A DNA stretch of 5,129 bases, taken from NCBI GenBank assembly GCA_026390215.1, contig JAPLGJ010000048.1, positions 1 to 5,129 on the forward strand, given 5' to 3'. Source of the stretch: Caldisericota bacterium (lineage in GTDB: Bacteria; Caldisericota; Caldisericia; Cryosericales; Cryosericaceae). The position numbers and the translations under genes were made by a program. Shown here piece by piece: positions 1 through 5,129 of the stretch (position 1 is the first letter of the stretch; every line of letters starts with the position of its first letter). A model generated the notes under the pieces. It worked only from the letters and a program-made list of their open reading frames with translations, did no database searches and was not told where the DNA came from.

Positions 1-25
1 TAGCGCTGCCCTGACGGCAGACTGA
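1..25 (+). other. Possible last codons of an upstream plus-strand gene
   Basis: In the frame of positions 2-25 the codons read SALTAD and end at TGA 23-25, six bases before the Nudix GTG. Tight spacing fits an operon, and the lack of a Shine-Dalgarno for the Nudix gene would be explained by coupling. Only seven codons are available, so this is a weak call. Confidence 0.3.
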
Positions 26-31
26 TCAGGC

Positions 32-475
32 GTGACCCGCAAGAGGGGCGAGGTCACCGAGATCACCGCTGGAGGCATCGTCTTCAACGGTGACAAGGTG
101 CTCGTTCTCAAGAACCTGAAGGGAGTATGGGTCTTCCCGAAAGGACATGTCGAGCTCGGAGAAAGCCACGAGCAGGCTGCCCTCCGGGAAGTCCTGGAGG
201 AATCCGGTCTGCATGCCCTCATCAAGGGAAAGGGAGGCATGTCGTCGTTCCACTTCTACTCCTACATGGACAAGGCGGTCCACCGGAAGATCGTGTACTG
301 GTTTGAGATGGAGACCACGGATACACAGGTGACCGTCAACCGCGAGCTCAGGATGGGCGCCTTTTTCGAGGCAGAGGAAGCGGTGCGCATGCTCAGCTTC
401 CCGGGTGACGTCGCGAACCTGAAGTCGATTCTGGAACGGCGCGCAAGCGATGTATGCGACAGTAGCGAGCGTTAG
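32..475 (+). CDS. Nudix hydrolase, Ap4A/Ap6A-hydrolase-like
   Basis: A 147-residue protein that is one complete Nudix domain. The Nudix box G-x5-E-x7-REUxEExGU is perfect at residues 38-60: it starts at G38, has E44, and has the metal-binding cluster R52-E53-V54-L55-E56-E57. The lead-in WVFPKGHVELGE is typical of the subfamily that cleaves diadenosine polyphosphates. Members hydrolyse nucleoside diphosphates linked to another group, using Mg2+, in the cytosol. The exact substrate here is inferred from that signature only. The GTG at 32 is chosen because an in-frame TGA lies at 23-25 and the next candidate GTG (98) would cut into the fold. The Shine-Dalgarno is poor, with only AGG one base upstream, so translation may be coupled to a gene ending at 23-25. 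The 3' end overlaps comM by 26 nt, suggesting one transcript. It ends with TAG, which matters for judging the amber codon in comM. Confidence 0.9.
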   Translation: MTRKRGEVTEITAGGIVFNGDKVLVLKNLKGVWVFPKGHVELGESHEQAALREVLEESGLHALIKGKGGMSSFHFYSYMDKAVHRKIVYWFEMETTDTQVTVNRELRMGAFFEAEEAVRMLSFPGDVANLKSILERRASDVCDSSER

Positions 476-1871
476 CGTCGTCGGCCTGACGGCCCATCCC
501 GTGCAGGTCGAGGTCGACATCGCCGACGGCCTGCCGGTATTCACCATCGTGGGCCTGCCGGACGCAACGGTCCAGGAGGCGCGCGAGCGCGTCAAGAGCG
601 CCATCCGGAATGCCGGCTTCCACTTTCCTGTTCACCGCATCACGGTGAACCTCGCTCCGGCTGATCTTCGCAAGGAAGGCGCGTTCTTTGACCTCCCCGT
701 AGCCATCGGCATCCTCAAGGCGTCGGGCCAGCTCGAGGCATCACTCGACGGGTACGTGTTCCTTGGTGAGCTCTCGCTCGAAGGGACGTTGCGGCCCGTC
801 CACGGAGTCCTGCCTGCTGTCGCCGGTCTTGCTGCTGCCGATGGGACGCACACCTATGTCGTACCGCACCAGAACGTGGGTGAGCTTGCCCTCCTCGAGG
901 GAACCCGCCTTCTGCCCTCTGTCGGCCTCAGCGACGTGGTGCAGGCACTCGTCGAGGGGCCGGTGATCCAGGTTATCCCGGCCTATGAGCCGCCCGTTGG
1001 AGCGGTCGATTCACCGCTGGACTTCGCAGACGTCAAGGGCCAGGCGACGGCCAAGAGGGCCATGGAAATTGCTGCGGCCGGAGGGCACAACATCCTGCTC
1101 AGCGGCTCGCCCGGTTCGGGCAAGACGATGCTTGCAGAACGTCTGCCAGGGATCATGCCACCGATGATGCGCGAGGAGGTTCTGGAGGTCACGACCGTCT
1201 ACAGCGCCGCCGGCCTGCTGATGGACGGACAGTCCATGGTGGAACTGCGCCCGTTCCGTCACCCTCACCACACGGCATCCAGCATTGCCGTCATCGGCGG
1301 AGGAGCCGCGGCGCGCCCGGGCGAGATCTCGCTCGCGGACCGCGGTGTCCTGTTCATGGACGAGCTGCCGGAGTTTCACAGGGATGTCCTGGAGGTCCTG
1401 CGTCAGCCCCTCGAGAGTGGTACCGTCACCATTGCGCGCGTTCGTCAGACCCTGACGTACCCTGCCCGTTTTCTGCTCGTGGCAGCGATGAACCCGTGTC
1501 CATGCGGCTGGTACGGCGATACAACCCATCCCTGCATCTGTTCGGCTGCTGATGTGAGGCGGTACCGCAGCCGGATCAGCGGACCGCTCCTGGACCGCTT
1601 TGACATGGTCCTTTCGGTTCCGCGCCTTCAGGCGTCGGAGCTGGGCGAGCTGCGGGCAGGCGAGACGTCCGCAACAATCCGTAACCGTGTCACCCTTGCC
1701 CGGGAGCGTGCGCGGGGAGTCCTCGAGGAGCGCGGCCTTCGCGCCAACGCTGACCTTTCCGGTCCACAGGTGCGCAAGCTCGTCACGCTGGACCACGACG
1801 CTCAGGCATTCCTTGCCATGGCCGTCACGCGGTTTAGCATCAGCGGACGGGGATATGACAAGGTCCTCTAG
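450..1871 (+). CDS. comM: ComM/YifB-family Mg-chelatase-like AAA+ ATPase, cut short by an in-frame TAG
   Basis: The reading frame gives 473 residues before TAG. Residues 1-165 form the N-terminal ChlI-like domain (GLPVFTIVGLPDATVQEARE and APADLRKEG motifs). The Mg-chelatase AAA+ module follows: Walker A GSPGSGKT at 219-226, Walker B VLFMDE ending D304-E305, a putative zinc motif C350-P-C352 plus C362-I-C364, and the SGPLLDRFD box at 377-385 with R383. The C-terminal helical domain begins but stops at SGRGYDKVL. In this family ComM is a hexameric helicase that extends branch migration of incoming DNA during natural transformation; homologues also occur in bacteria not known to be competent. 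The ATG at 450 is the first start after an in-frame TGA at 420-422. No strong Shine-Dalgarno is seen, and the 26-nt overlap suggests coupling to the Nudix gene. The frame after TAG still encodes the missing C-terminus (1872-1976), so the full gene is 450-1976. Function of the 473-residue form is uncertain. Confidence 0.9.
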   Translation: MYATVASVSVVGLTAHPVQVEVDIADGLPVFTIVGLPDATVQEARERVKSAIRNAGFHFPVHRITVNLAPADLRKEGAFFDLPVAIGILKASGQLEASLDGYVFLGELSLEGTLRPVHGVLPAVAGLAAADGTHTYVVPHQNVGELALLEGTRLLPSVGLSDVVQALVEGPVIQVIPAYEPPVGAVDSPLDFADVKGQATAKRAMEIAAAGGHNILLSGSPGSGKTMLAERLPGIMPPMMREEVLEVTTVYSAAGLLMDGQSMVELRPFRHPHHTASSIAVIGGGAAARPGEISLADRGVLFMDELPEFHRDVLEVLRQPLESGTVTIARVRQTLTYPARFLLVAAMNPCPCGWYGDTTHPCICSAADVRRYRSRISGPLLDRFDMVLSVPRLQASELGELRAGETSATIRNRVTLARERARGVLEERGLRANADLSGPQVRKLVTLDHDAQAFLAMAVTRFSISGRGYDKVL

Positions 1872-1976
1872 GTCGCCCGTACCAGTGCCGACCTGGACGG
1901 AGCTCAGCGCGTCGGCGCGGAACATATCAGCGAGGCGCTGCAATACAGGTCTGCGGGAGCCACCTGGGACGCCTGA
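1872..1976 (+). pseudogene. comM: Detached C-terminal coding remnant of comM (34 codons after the in-frame TAG)
   Basis: Read in the same frame as 450-1871, the 34 codons after TAG encode VARTSADLDGAQRVGAEHIS followed by EALQYRS, then end at TGA 1974-1976. The patterns VART-ADL and H-EALQYR are the standard ending of the ComM/YifB C-terminal helical domain (Mg_chelatase_C). Third codon positions are mostly G or C, as expected for coding sequence here. Counting the TAG as one residue gives 508 amino acids, matching the usual 500-510. The family normally has Lys or Arg at the TAG position, and AAG to TAG is a single base change. No frameshift is needed, and no other damage is visible in the gene. 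This segment is either the tail of a very recently broken gene, the tail of an intact gene misread at one base, or the product of readthrough. Confidence 0.85.
1885..1918 (+). repeat. Inverted repeat (potential stem-loop) 13 nt after the comM TAG
   Basis: GTGCCGAC at 1885-1892 can pair with GTCGGCGC at 1911-1918 over eight positions, including one G-U pair. CTG (1893-1895) could add three pairs with CAG (1905-1907). The hairpin lies inside the comM C-terminal codons, with no T-run after it, so it is not a standard terminator. Such stems arise often by chance in GC-rich coding DNA. Its position downstream of the TAG is the only reason to list it. Confidence 0.35.
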
Positions 1977-2020
1977 GCCCGGGAACCTGAGAGCATCAAT
2001 GCCCGTCTCAAAGCCACAGG

Positions 2021-2045
2021 TCCTGCCGGAAGGTCCCGGGCAGGA
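2021..2045. repeat. GC-rich inverted repeat in the comM-deacetylase gap
   Basis: TCCTGCC at 2021-2027 is complementary to GGCAGGA at 2039-2045, and GGA/TCC can pair inside the loop. An alternative stem is GGTCC 2032-2036 with GGACC 2043-2047. It lies between the end of the comM frame and the promoter candidate, where a terminator would be expected. No T-tract follows, so intrinsic termination is not well supported; it could also be an operator-like site. Confidence 0.3.
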
Positions 2046-2050
2046 CCCGG

Positions 2051-2078
2051 TTGCCGAATGGCCGCCCTCCGCTATACT
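2051..2078 (+). promoter_or_regulatory. Candidate sigma-70-type promoter for the polysaccharide deacetylase
   Basis: TTGCCG at 2051-2056 matches 4 of 6 bases of the -35 consensus, and TATACT at 2073-2078 matches 5 of 6 of the -10, with a 16-nt spacer. Transcription would start near 2085, giving a leader of about 29 nt before the ATG at 2114. The AT-rich -10 stands out in this GC-rich gap. It implies that the deacetylase is transcribed separately from nudix-comM. Judged by eye only. Confidence 0.55.
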
Positions 2079-2103
2079 CGCAGGGAGAGGCTGGTCGGGC
2101 TGA

Positions 2104-2108
2104 AGAGG
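2104..2108 (+). promoter_or_regulatory. Ribosome binding site fixing the deacetylase start at 2114
   Basis: AGAGG-type Shine-Dalgarno (AAGAGGTG around 2103-2110) about 5 nt before ATG 2114. It supports this start over the upstream in-frame ATG at 2051, which overlaps the predicted -35 box and would bury the signal peptide. Confidence 0.65.
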
Positions 2109-2113
2109 TGGGG

Positions 2114-3250
2114 ATGAACTGCAGGACGTTGCGGTGGTTTGTGGTTGTGCTCCTCGCATTCTGCTGTACTGGAGCGACGTTGCAGCCTGTGCCTTCTGCT
2201 CAGGCGGTCGATACGACATCATGGTTCCGTCTGCTGAGTGTCGATAAGAGTCTCGCCATCTCGCTGAACGGCGCGAGGCTATCCCTTAGGGGGATGCGCA
2301 TCGGGGAGACCGTTCTGGTTCCCTTCAGCGTCCTGCATCAGGCATGGGGCGCCGTCTATGCGGTCTCACCCGCCGGTTCCGCTCTCACGATCGGGTCCCG
2401 CCATGCGGTCTGGAAGGGGATGTCCCCTACCTATCGTCAGGGTCTTCTCGACTTCTCCTGGGGCGTCGCGCCGGTCCTGTCAGGCGGCCAGTTGTACGTT
2501 CCACTGCGCGAGCTGATGGAACCGATGGGAGCCTTTGTGGGGAAGCGGACCTCCACAGACGACATCTTTGTCGCCTACTCGACGCAGTGGCAGAAGGAAC
2601 CATGGCTTCGTCAGGGCCAGTTGGCTCAGCTCGAGACGGTCGACCTCACCCACACGAACCTGAAACGTGTTACGACGACCCGCAAGGTGGTGGCATTCAC
2701 CTTTGACGACAACTGGGACGCCGTGGCGGCAGTCCGCATCGCCGAGCTGTTCCGCGAGTACAACGGCCATTGTACCTTCTTCGTCGTCGGCACAAACGTC
2801 CGCAGCCATCCAGAGGCCGTGCGCACCATGGCGCGGCTCGGACATGATATCGGCAACCATACCCTGAGTCATCCGGCCGCGACGGCCATTACCGACGACA
2901 CGTTCGTCAAACAAATCCAGGCGTGTGAACAGGTTCTCAACGGCATGGGGCTGACGAGCCGGCCGTACTTCCGGTTTCCCTATTTCGCCGACGACAGCCA
3001 CCTGATGGGCATCGTGAGCGACCAGGGATACCTGACGGTGGGTTCGGCGTGGACCATCGAAGATACGGGACCCAATCGGTCGGCAGGACTCAGCGTCGCG
3101 ACGGTCCGGCGGTTCATTAGCCCTGGCGTCATCTTCGTGGGTCACGCCAACAGCATGGCGACGTACGGCGCCATGAAAGCGGTCCTCCCCGAGCTGGCGG
3201 CTCAGGGCTACAGCTTCGTCTCCCTCAGCGAGCTCCTCAGGGGGCGCTGA
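2114..3250 (+). CDS. Exported CE4 polysaccharide deacetylase with N-terminal copper-amine-oxidase-N-like stalk domain
   Basis: 378 residues. Residues 1-31 are a signal peptide: Arg4/Arg7, a hydrophobic stretch from about 8 to 23, and an AQA cleavage site near 31. Residues about 40-155 resemble the copper amine oxidase N-terminal-like (PF07833) domain, with two half-repeats built on VLVPFSVLHQAWGA and YVPLRELMEPMGA (from Y128). The CE4/NodB domain follows from about 190: TFDD at 196-199 (D198 catalytic base, D199 metal ligand), HTLSHP at 249-254 (H249 and H253 metal ligands), FRFPY at 286-290, and a late H344. The usual aspartate/tryptophan motif 4 is not clear; the region reads W313-TIEDTGPN. 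Family enzymes remove N-acetyl (or O-acetyl) groups from peptidoglycan or other polysaccharides using a divalent metal; the substrate here is unknown. It probably acts outside the membrane, with the first domain as a wall or surface-binding stalk. Its 3' end overlaps the opposing hydrolase by 14 nt. Confidence 0.9.
   Translation: MNCRTLRWFVVVLLAFCCTGATLQPVPSAQAVDTTSWFRLLSVDKSLAISLNGARLSLRGMRIGETVLVPFSVLHQAWGAVYAVSPAGSALTIGSRHAVWKGMSPTYRQGLLDFSWGVAPVLSGGQLYVPLRELMEPMGAFVGKRTSTDDIFVAYSTQWQKEPWLRQGQLAQLETVDLTHTNLKRVTTTRKVVAFTFDDNWDAVAAVRIAELFREYNGHCTFFVVGTNVRSHPEAVRTMARLGHDIGNHTLSHPAATAITDDTFVKQIQACEQVLNGMGLTSRPYFRFPYFADDSHLMGIVSDQGYLTVGSAWTIEDTGPNRSAGLSVATVRRFISPGVIFVGHANSMATYGAMKAVLPELAAQGYSFVSLSELLRGR
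3225..3250. terminator. Hairpin across the convergent stop codons, possible bidirectional terminator
   Basis: TCAGCG at 3225-3230 pairs perfectly with CGCTGA at 3245-3250. Inside, CTCC 3233-3236 can pair with GGGG 3241-3244 (one G-U) around a TCAG loop. The stem covers the stop codons of both convergent genes. There is no T-tract on either side, so strength as an intrinsic terminator is doubtful; it is listed because no other terminator separates the two genes. Confidence 0.3.
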
Positions 3251-4229
3251 CTGCCGGTACCAGGCCAGGAATCTTCGTCAGCCAGGGCAGCACGACGTCC
3301 AGAAATGTCTGAGGGCCCTCTTCCTGTGGGACATGACCGAGTCCGGCGAGGGGCACGAACGTGAAGTGGCTGTTCAGGGAAACGAGGCGTCTGCTGTCCG
3401 ACTGGGGGATGATCCGATCGTCGTCGCCATGGACGATCAGCGTGGGGTTCTGGATGGAGCCGACCTGACCCCACAGGTCCAGCTGTCCGGGGGCTGACGT
3501 GACGTACCACAGTCCCGCGTCCCAGTTGCTTGCCGTCAGAGGCTTCCGATAGGCTGGGACGACGTCTGACGGCATGCTCGCCGGATCGTGCCATGCAGTC
3601 GCGATCGCCGATTGGAGACGGGGGACCAGGGCCCCGACGAACAGAGGGCCCAGATGCTGCACCTGTGGCGTGTGGATGAGCCAATCCACAAGCGGGTTTG
3701 ACCTGCTCCCGCCCGAAACCGCGGGACTGACCAGGACCATTGCCTGCACGGCCTGCGGGTCCTTCAGGGCCATGTCGAGTGCGACACCTCCTCCGGCCGA
3801 GTTGCCGATGAGGACGGCCTTCTCGAATCCCAAGGCATGCATCAGTTCCAGGGCAAGTTGTGCCTGTTCCGTAGCATCGTATGGGTTGTAGCCGGGCCAG
3901 TCAGGCCGCAGGGGGCGCTGGGAAAGCCCGAACCCCGGGCGGTCATAAGCGACGACTGTCCCGAGCCCTGCGAGCGTGGGAGCGACCCGGTCCCAGGTGA
4001 ACGTACTGGACCCGAACCCATGCAGGAGCAGGAAGAGGGGTTCGCCCTTCCCATACATCTTGTAGTGAAACTGCAGGCCGCGCACGGCGATGAACCTGCT
4101 GTCTGGGTCTGCGAGTTCCTCCTGCGTCCTGCCCTGGTAGGGGTACACCGGGACGAGGAATGGCCCGAAGGTGAGCAGGACCAGCAGGACGGCAAGGACA
4201 AGCGCTACAGCACGCGCGAAGCGTCTCAC
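3237..4229 (-). CDS. Membrane-anchored alpha/beta hydrolase
   Basis: 330 residues starting at GTG 4229. An N-terminal RRFAR stretch and hydrophobic segment (about 7-27) indicate a signal anchor or uncleaved signal. The alpha/beta hydrolase fold follows: oxyanion-hole HGFGSS from H70, nucleophile elbow GNSAGG with S144, acid D271 in GDDDRIIP, and catalytic H299 in GLGHVPQEE. The triad is complete, so an active hydrolase (esterase, lipase or related) is expected, but the substrate cannot be read from sequence. The GTG start is preferred to an ATG at 4289 because it gives a 4-nt GTGA overlap with the upstream gene's stop, puts the basic residues directly before the hydrophobic segment, and avoids a 60-nt overlap. 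No good Shine-Dalgarno is seen before GTG, consistent with translational coupling. A variable cap region lies between about residues 170 and 255. It ends with TGA, overlapping the convergent deacetylase. Confidence 0.88.
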   Translation of the reverse strand: MRRFARAVALVLAVLLVLLTFGPFLVPVYPYQGRTQEELADPDSRFIAVRGLQFHYKMYGKGEPLFLLLHGFGSSTFTWDRVAPTLAGLGTVVAYDRPGFGLSQRPLRPDWPGYNPYDATEQAQLALELMHALGFEKAVLIGNSAGGGVALDMALKDPQAVQAMVLVSPAVSGGSRSNPLVDWLIHTPQVQHLGPLFVGALVPRLQSAIATAWHDPASMPSDVVPAYRKPLTASNWDAGLWYVTSAPGQLDLWGQVGSIQNPTLIVHGDDDRIIPQSDSRRLVSLNSHFTFVPLAGLGHVPQEEGPQTFLDVVLPWLTKIPGLVPAVSAP

Positions 4230-4981
4230 TGCGGCTGTGTCGCCGCCTGCGCGAGGAAGTCGGCAGTCGACTGGACGACCAGGCGCCACTGCTCGGCGGC
4301 AGGGATGGTGGCCGCGTGGTCACCCATCTGTGCGCCATAGGAACCGAACTGGGCGTGGTTGCCGCCATCGATGGGCCGATACGTGGTTGTCGGGGGCAGC
4401 AGCAGCCGTGCTGCCATGATCTTGGCAGGCGTTGCCAACCCGTCTCTGGACGCGCTCACCGACAGGACGGGGAGGGCCGACGCGGACAGGTCGTCGGAAC
4501 TCGCAGGGTACGAAGCCCAAAGGACGAGTCCCTGGATCTCCCTGGTGTGGAGGCGGGCGAAGCGTGCCGCCATGGAGCCGCCCAGCGAGTGACCTCCGAT
4601 TACCCACACACGAATCCCCTGGTATGTGTCGATAATCTCCTGGGCTCGTTCCGGCGAGAGAATGGCAAGGTTGAACAGCATCGGCGCGACGATGACGACA
4701 CTGCCGCGGGCGGCGATACTGCGGGCGAGAGGGGCATAGGCACGTGGGTCGACGCGTCCACCCGGGTAGAGGATGAAGCCGACCCCGTTCTGTACCCCGA
4801 TCGGATCGAACAGCAGACGCCCGGCCGCATCGAGGGAAACCTTGACGTCGTTGTTGCTCTTCATGGCCGCATAAGCCTCGGCCGAGGGCTTTGCAGGCGT
4901 GTTTGCCCACGCGACGAACCCGCCCATGGCCAGGCCGATGACGAGCAGCAGGGTAACGAGGATGCGTTTGAGGATCCGCAT
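4226..4981 (-). CDS. Exported or membrane-anchored alpha/beta hydrolase (Abhydrolase_5/PF12695-like)
   Basis: 251 residues. RILKR at the N-terminus precedes a hydrophobic segment (about 7-25), then WANTPAKP, so it is either a cleaved signal peptide (after A26 perhaps) or an anchor. Catalytic elements: YPGG oxyanion region (72-75), nucleophile elbow GGHSLGG with S132, acid D180 in SASRDG, and H209 in GGNHAQFGSYG. The GGNHAQFG-YG-Q-GD block is characteristic of a small hydrolase group usually annotated only as alpha/beta hydrolase (Abhydrolase_5 type). The substrate is unknown. The ATG at 4981 is chosen for its AGGGA Shine-Dalgarno 7 nt upstream; the longer in-frame version from 5122 would overlap the preceding gene and have a Cys/Arg-rich non-protein-like extension. 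It starts 10 nt after the preceding gene's stop, and its own TGA overlaps the next start (GTGA), so the genes are very likely co-transcribed. Confidence 0.88.
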   Translation of the reverse strand: MRILKRILVTLLLVIGLAMGGFVAWANTPAKPSAEAYAAMKSNNDVKVSLDAAGRLLFDPIGVQNGVGFILYPGGRVDPRAYAPLARSIAARGSVVIVAPMLFNLAILSPERAQEIIDTYQGIRVWVIGGHSLGGSMAARFARLHTREIQGLVLWASYPASSDDLSASALPVLSVSASRDGLATPAKIMAARLLLPPTTTYRPIDGGNHAQFGSYGAQMGDHAATIPAAEQWRLVVQSTADFLAQAATQPQ

Positions 4982-4988
4982 GCCAGAG

Positions 4989-4993
4989 TCCCT
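4989..4993 (-). promoter_or_regulatory. Ribosome binding site overlapping the preceding stop codon
   Basis: AGGGA (minus strand) lies 7 nt before ATG 4981. It overlaps the TAG at 4994-4992 within TAGGGA, which favours coupled translation with the preceding gene and fixes the hydrolase start. Confidence 0.65.
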
Positions 4994-5129
4994 ACGACAT
5001 CTCGTCCAGCAACGCGTCGTACCCCGCCATGTCGGTTGTCCAGTCTTGCCACAGTGGCAACTTGCCATCCAGCGCAGGATGCAGGTCGCCATAGCTTGGT
5101 CGCTCGTGTACGTACAGGACACCGATGGG
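4992..5129 (-). CDS. C-terminal end of an unrecognised protein (partial, runs off the window)
   Basis: The minus strand is open from the window edge for 45 codons to TAG at 4994-4992. The peptide begins PIGVLYVHERPSYGDLHPAL and ends in a tail with WQDWTTDM and LLDEMS. Its acidic, aromatic composition and GC-rich third positions look like real coding sequence, and the stop sits 10 nt before the next gene with the Shine-Dalgarno overlapping it. I do not recognise the family from this fragment. It is probably the first or an internal gene of the same operon as the two hydrolases. Its start and any operon promoter lie beyond the window. Confidence 0.6.
   Translation of the reverse strand, partial: PIGVLYVHERPSYGDLHPALDGKLPLWQDWTTDMAGYDALLDEMS

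Noticed and set aside
26..604. 192-codon minus-strand frame opposite the Nudix gene
   Set aside because: It opposes a perfect Nudix box and has no recognisable motif or start signal.
450..1976. Genome-wide reassignment of TAG to an amino acid
   Set aside because: TAG ends the Nudix gene at its expected length and ends the right-edge gene just before a Shine-Dalgarno. Reading through either would run over the next gene in a wrong frame.
1600..2103. 167-codon plus-strand frame covering the comM 3' end and the gap
   Set aside because: It is out of frame with comM, Ser/Arg/Pro-rich and without domain features. The true continuation of coding after the TAG is in the comM frame.
2114..2170. Lipoprotein signal (lipobox) in the deacetylase
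   Set aside because: The cysteines at residues 17-18 follow LAF/AFC, which lacks the small residue required at -1. An AQA signal peptidase I site fits better.
1011..2222. 403-codon open frame on the minus strand opposite comM and the following gap
   Set aside because: It is antisense to clear comM catalytic motifs, has no recognisable domain, and crosses the intergenic gap into the signal peptide of the deacetylase. Long antisense frames are expected in GC-rich genes.
2480..3145. 221-codon minus-strand frame opposite the deacetylase
   Set aside because: It lies wholly inside a gene with intact CE4 motifs, with no domain or ribosome binding site; a compositional shadow.
4982..5122. N-terminal 47-residue extension of the 4226-4981 hydrolase
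   Set aside because: The extension is Cys/Arg/Trp-rich, overlaps the preceding gene, and would place the signal sequence internally. The ATG at 4981 has a good AGGGA site.

Overview
This is a GC-rich (roughly 60%), gene-dense bacterial chromosomal window with short or negative spacing between genes. No RNA gene, CRISPR array, insertion sequence or integration scar is visible. The lineage cannot be fixed from this sequence. A secreted CE4 polysaccharide deacetylase carrying a copper-amine-oxidase-N-like stalk domain is a combination seen often in Bacillota, Chloroflexota and related groups, so I only lean that way.

Left part, plus strand (1-1976): a Nudix hydrolase of the Ap4A/Ap6A-hydrolase type (32-475) overlaps by 26 nt the start of comM/yifB, the Mg-chelatase-like AAA+ ATPase family that includes the natural-transformation branch-migration helicase. 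The comM frame meets an in-frame TAG at 1869-1871. The same frame then continues for 34 codons that still encode the expected family C-terminus and end at TGA 1974-1976. With the TAG position read as an amino acid the protein would be 508 residues, the normal family length. This is the most notable feature of the window: a recent nonsense mutation, a sequencing error, or amber readthrough. Global TAG recoding is unlikely, because TAG also ends two neighbouring genes at sensible places.

Middle, plus strand (1977-3250): a 137-nt gap holds a good sigma-70-type promoter candidate (TTGCCG, 16-nt spacer, TATACT) and a Shine-Dalgarno. It leads into an exported polysaccharide deacetylase (2114-3250) with a signal peptide, a stalk-like domain and a CE4/NodB domain.

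Right part, minus strand (5129 down to 3237): an apparent three-gene operon is read towards the deacetylase. In transcription order it holds the last 45 codons of an unrecognised gene (5129-4992), an N-terminally anchored or exported alpha/beta hydrolase (4981-4226), and a second alpha/beta hydrolase with an N-terminal membrane segment (4229-3237). The two hydrolases share a 4-nt GTGA stop/start overlap. The last hydrolase and the deacetylase converge and overlap tail to tail by 14 nt, with a hairpin-forming repeat over both stop codons.

Three of the genes probably act at or outside the membrane (deacetylase and two hydrolases), while the Nudix and ComM proteins are cytosolic. Apart from the comM stop, the window looks like ordinary housekeeping and envelope chromosome. 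I see no evidence of a new defence or mobile system.
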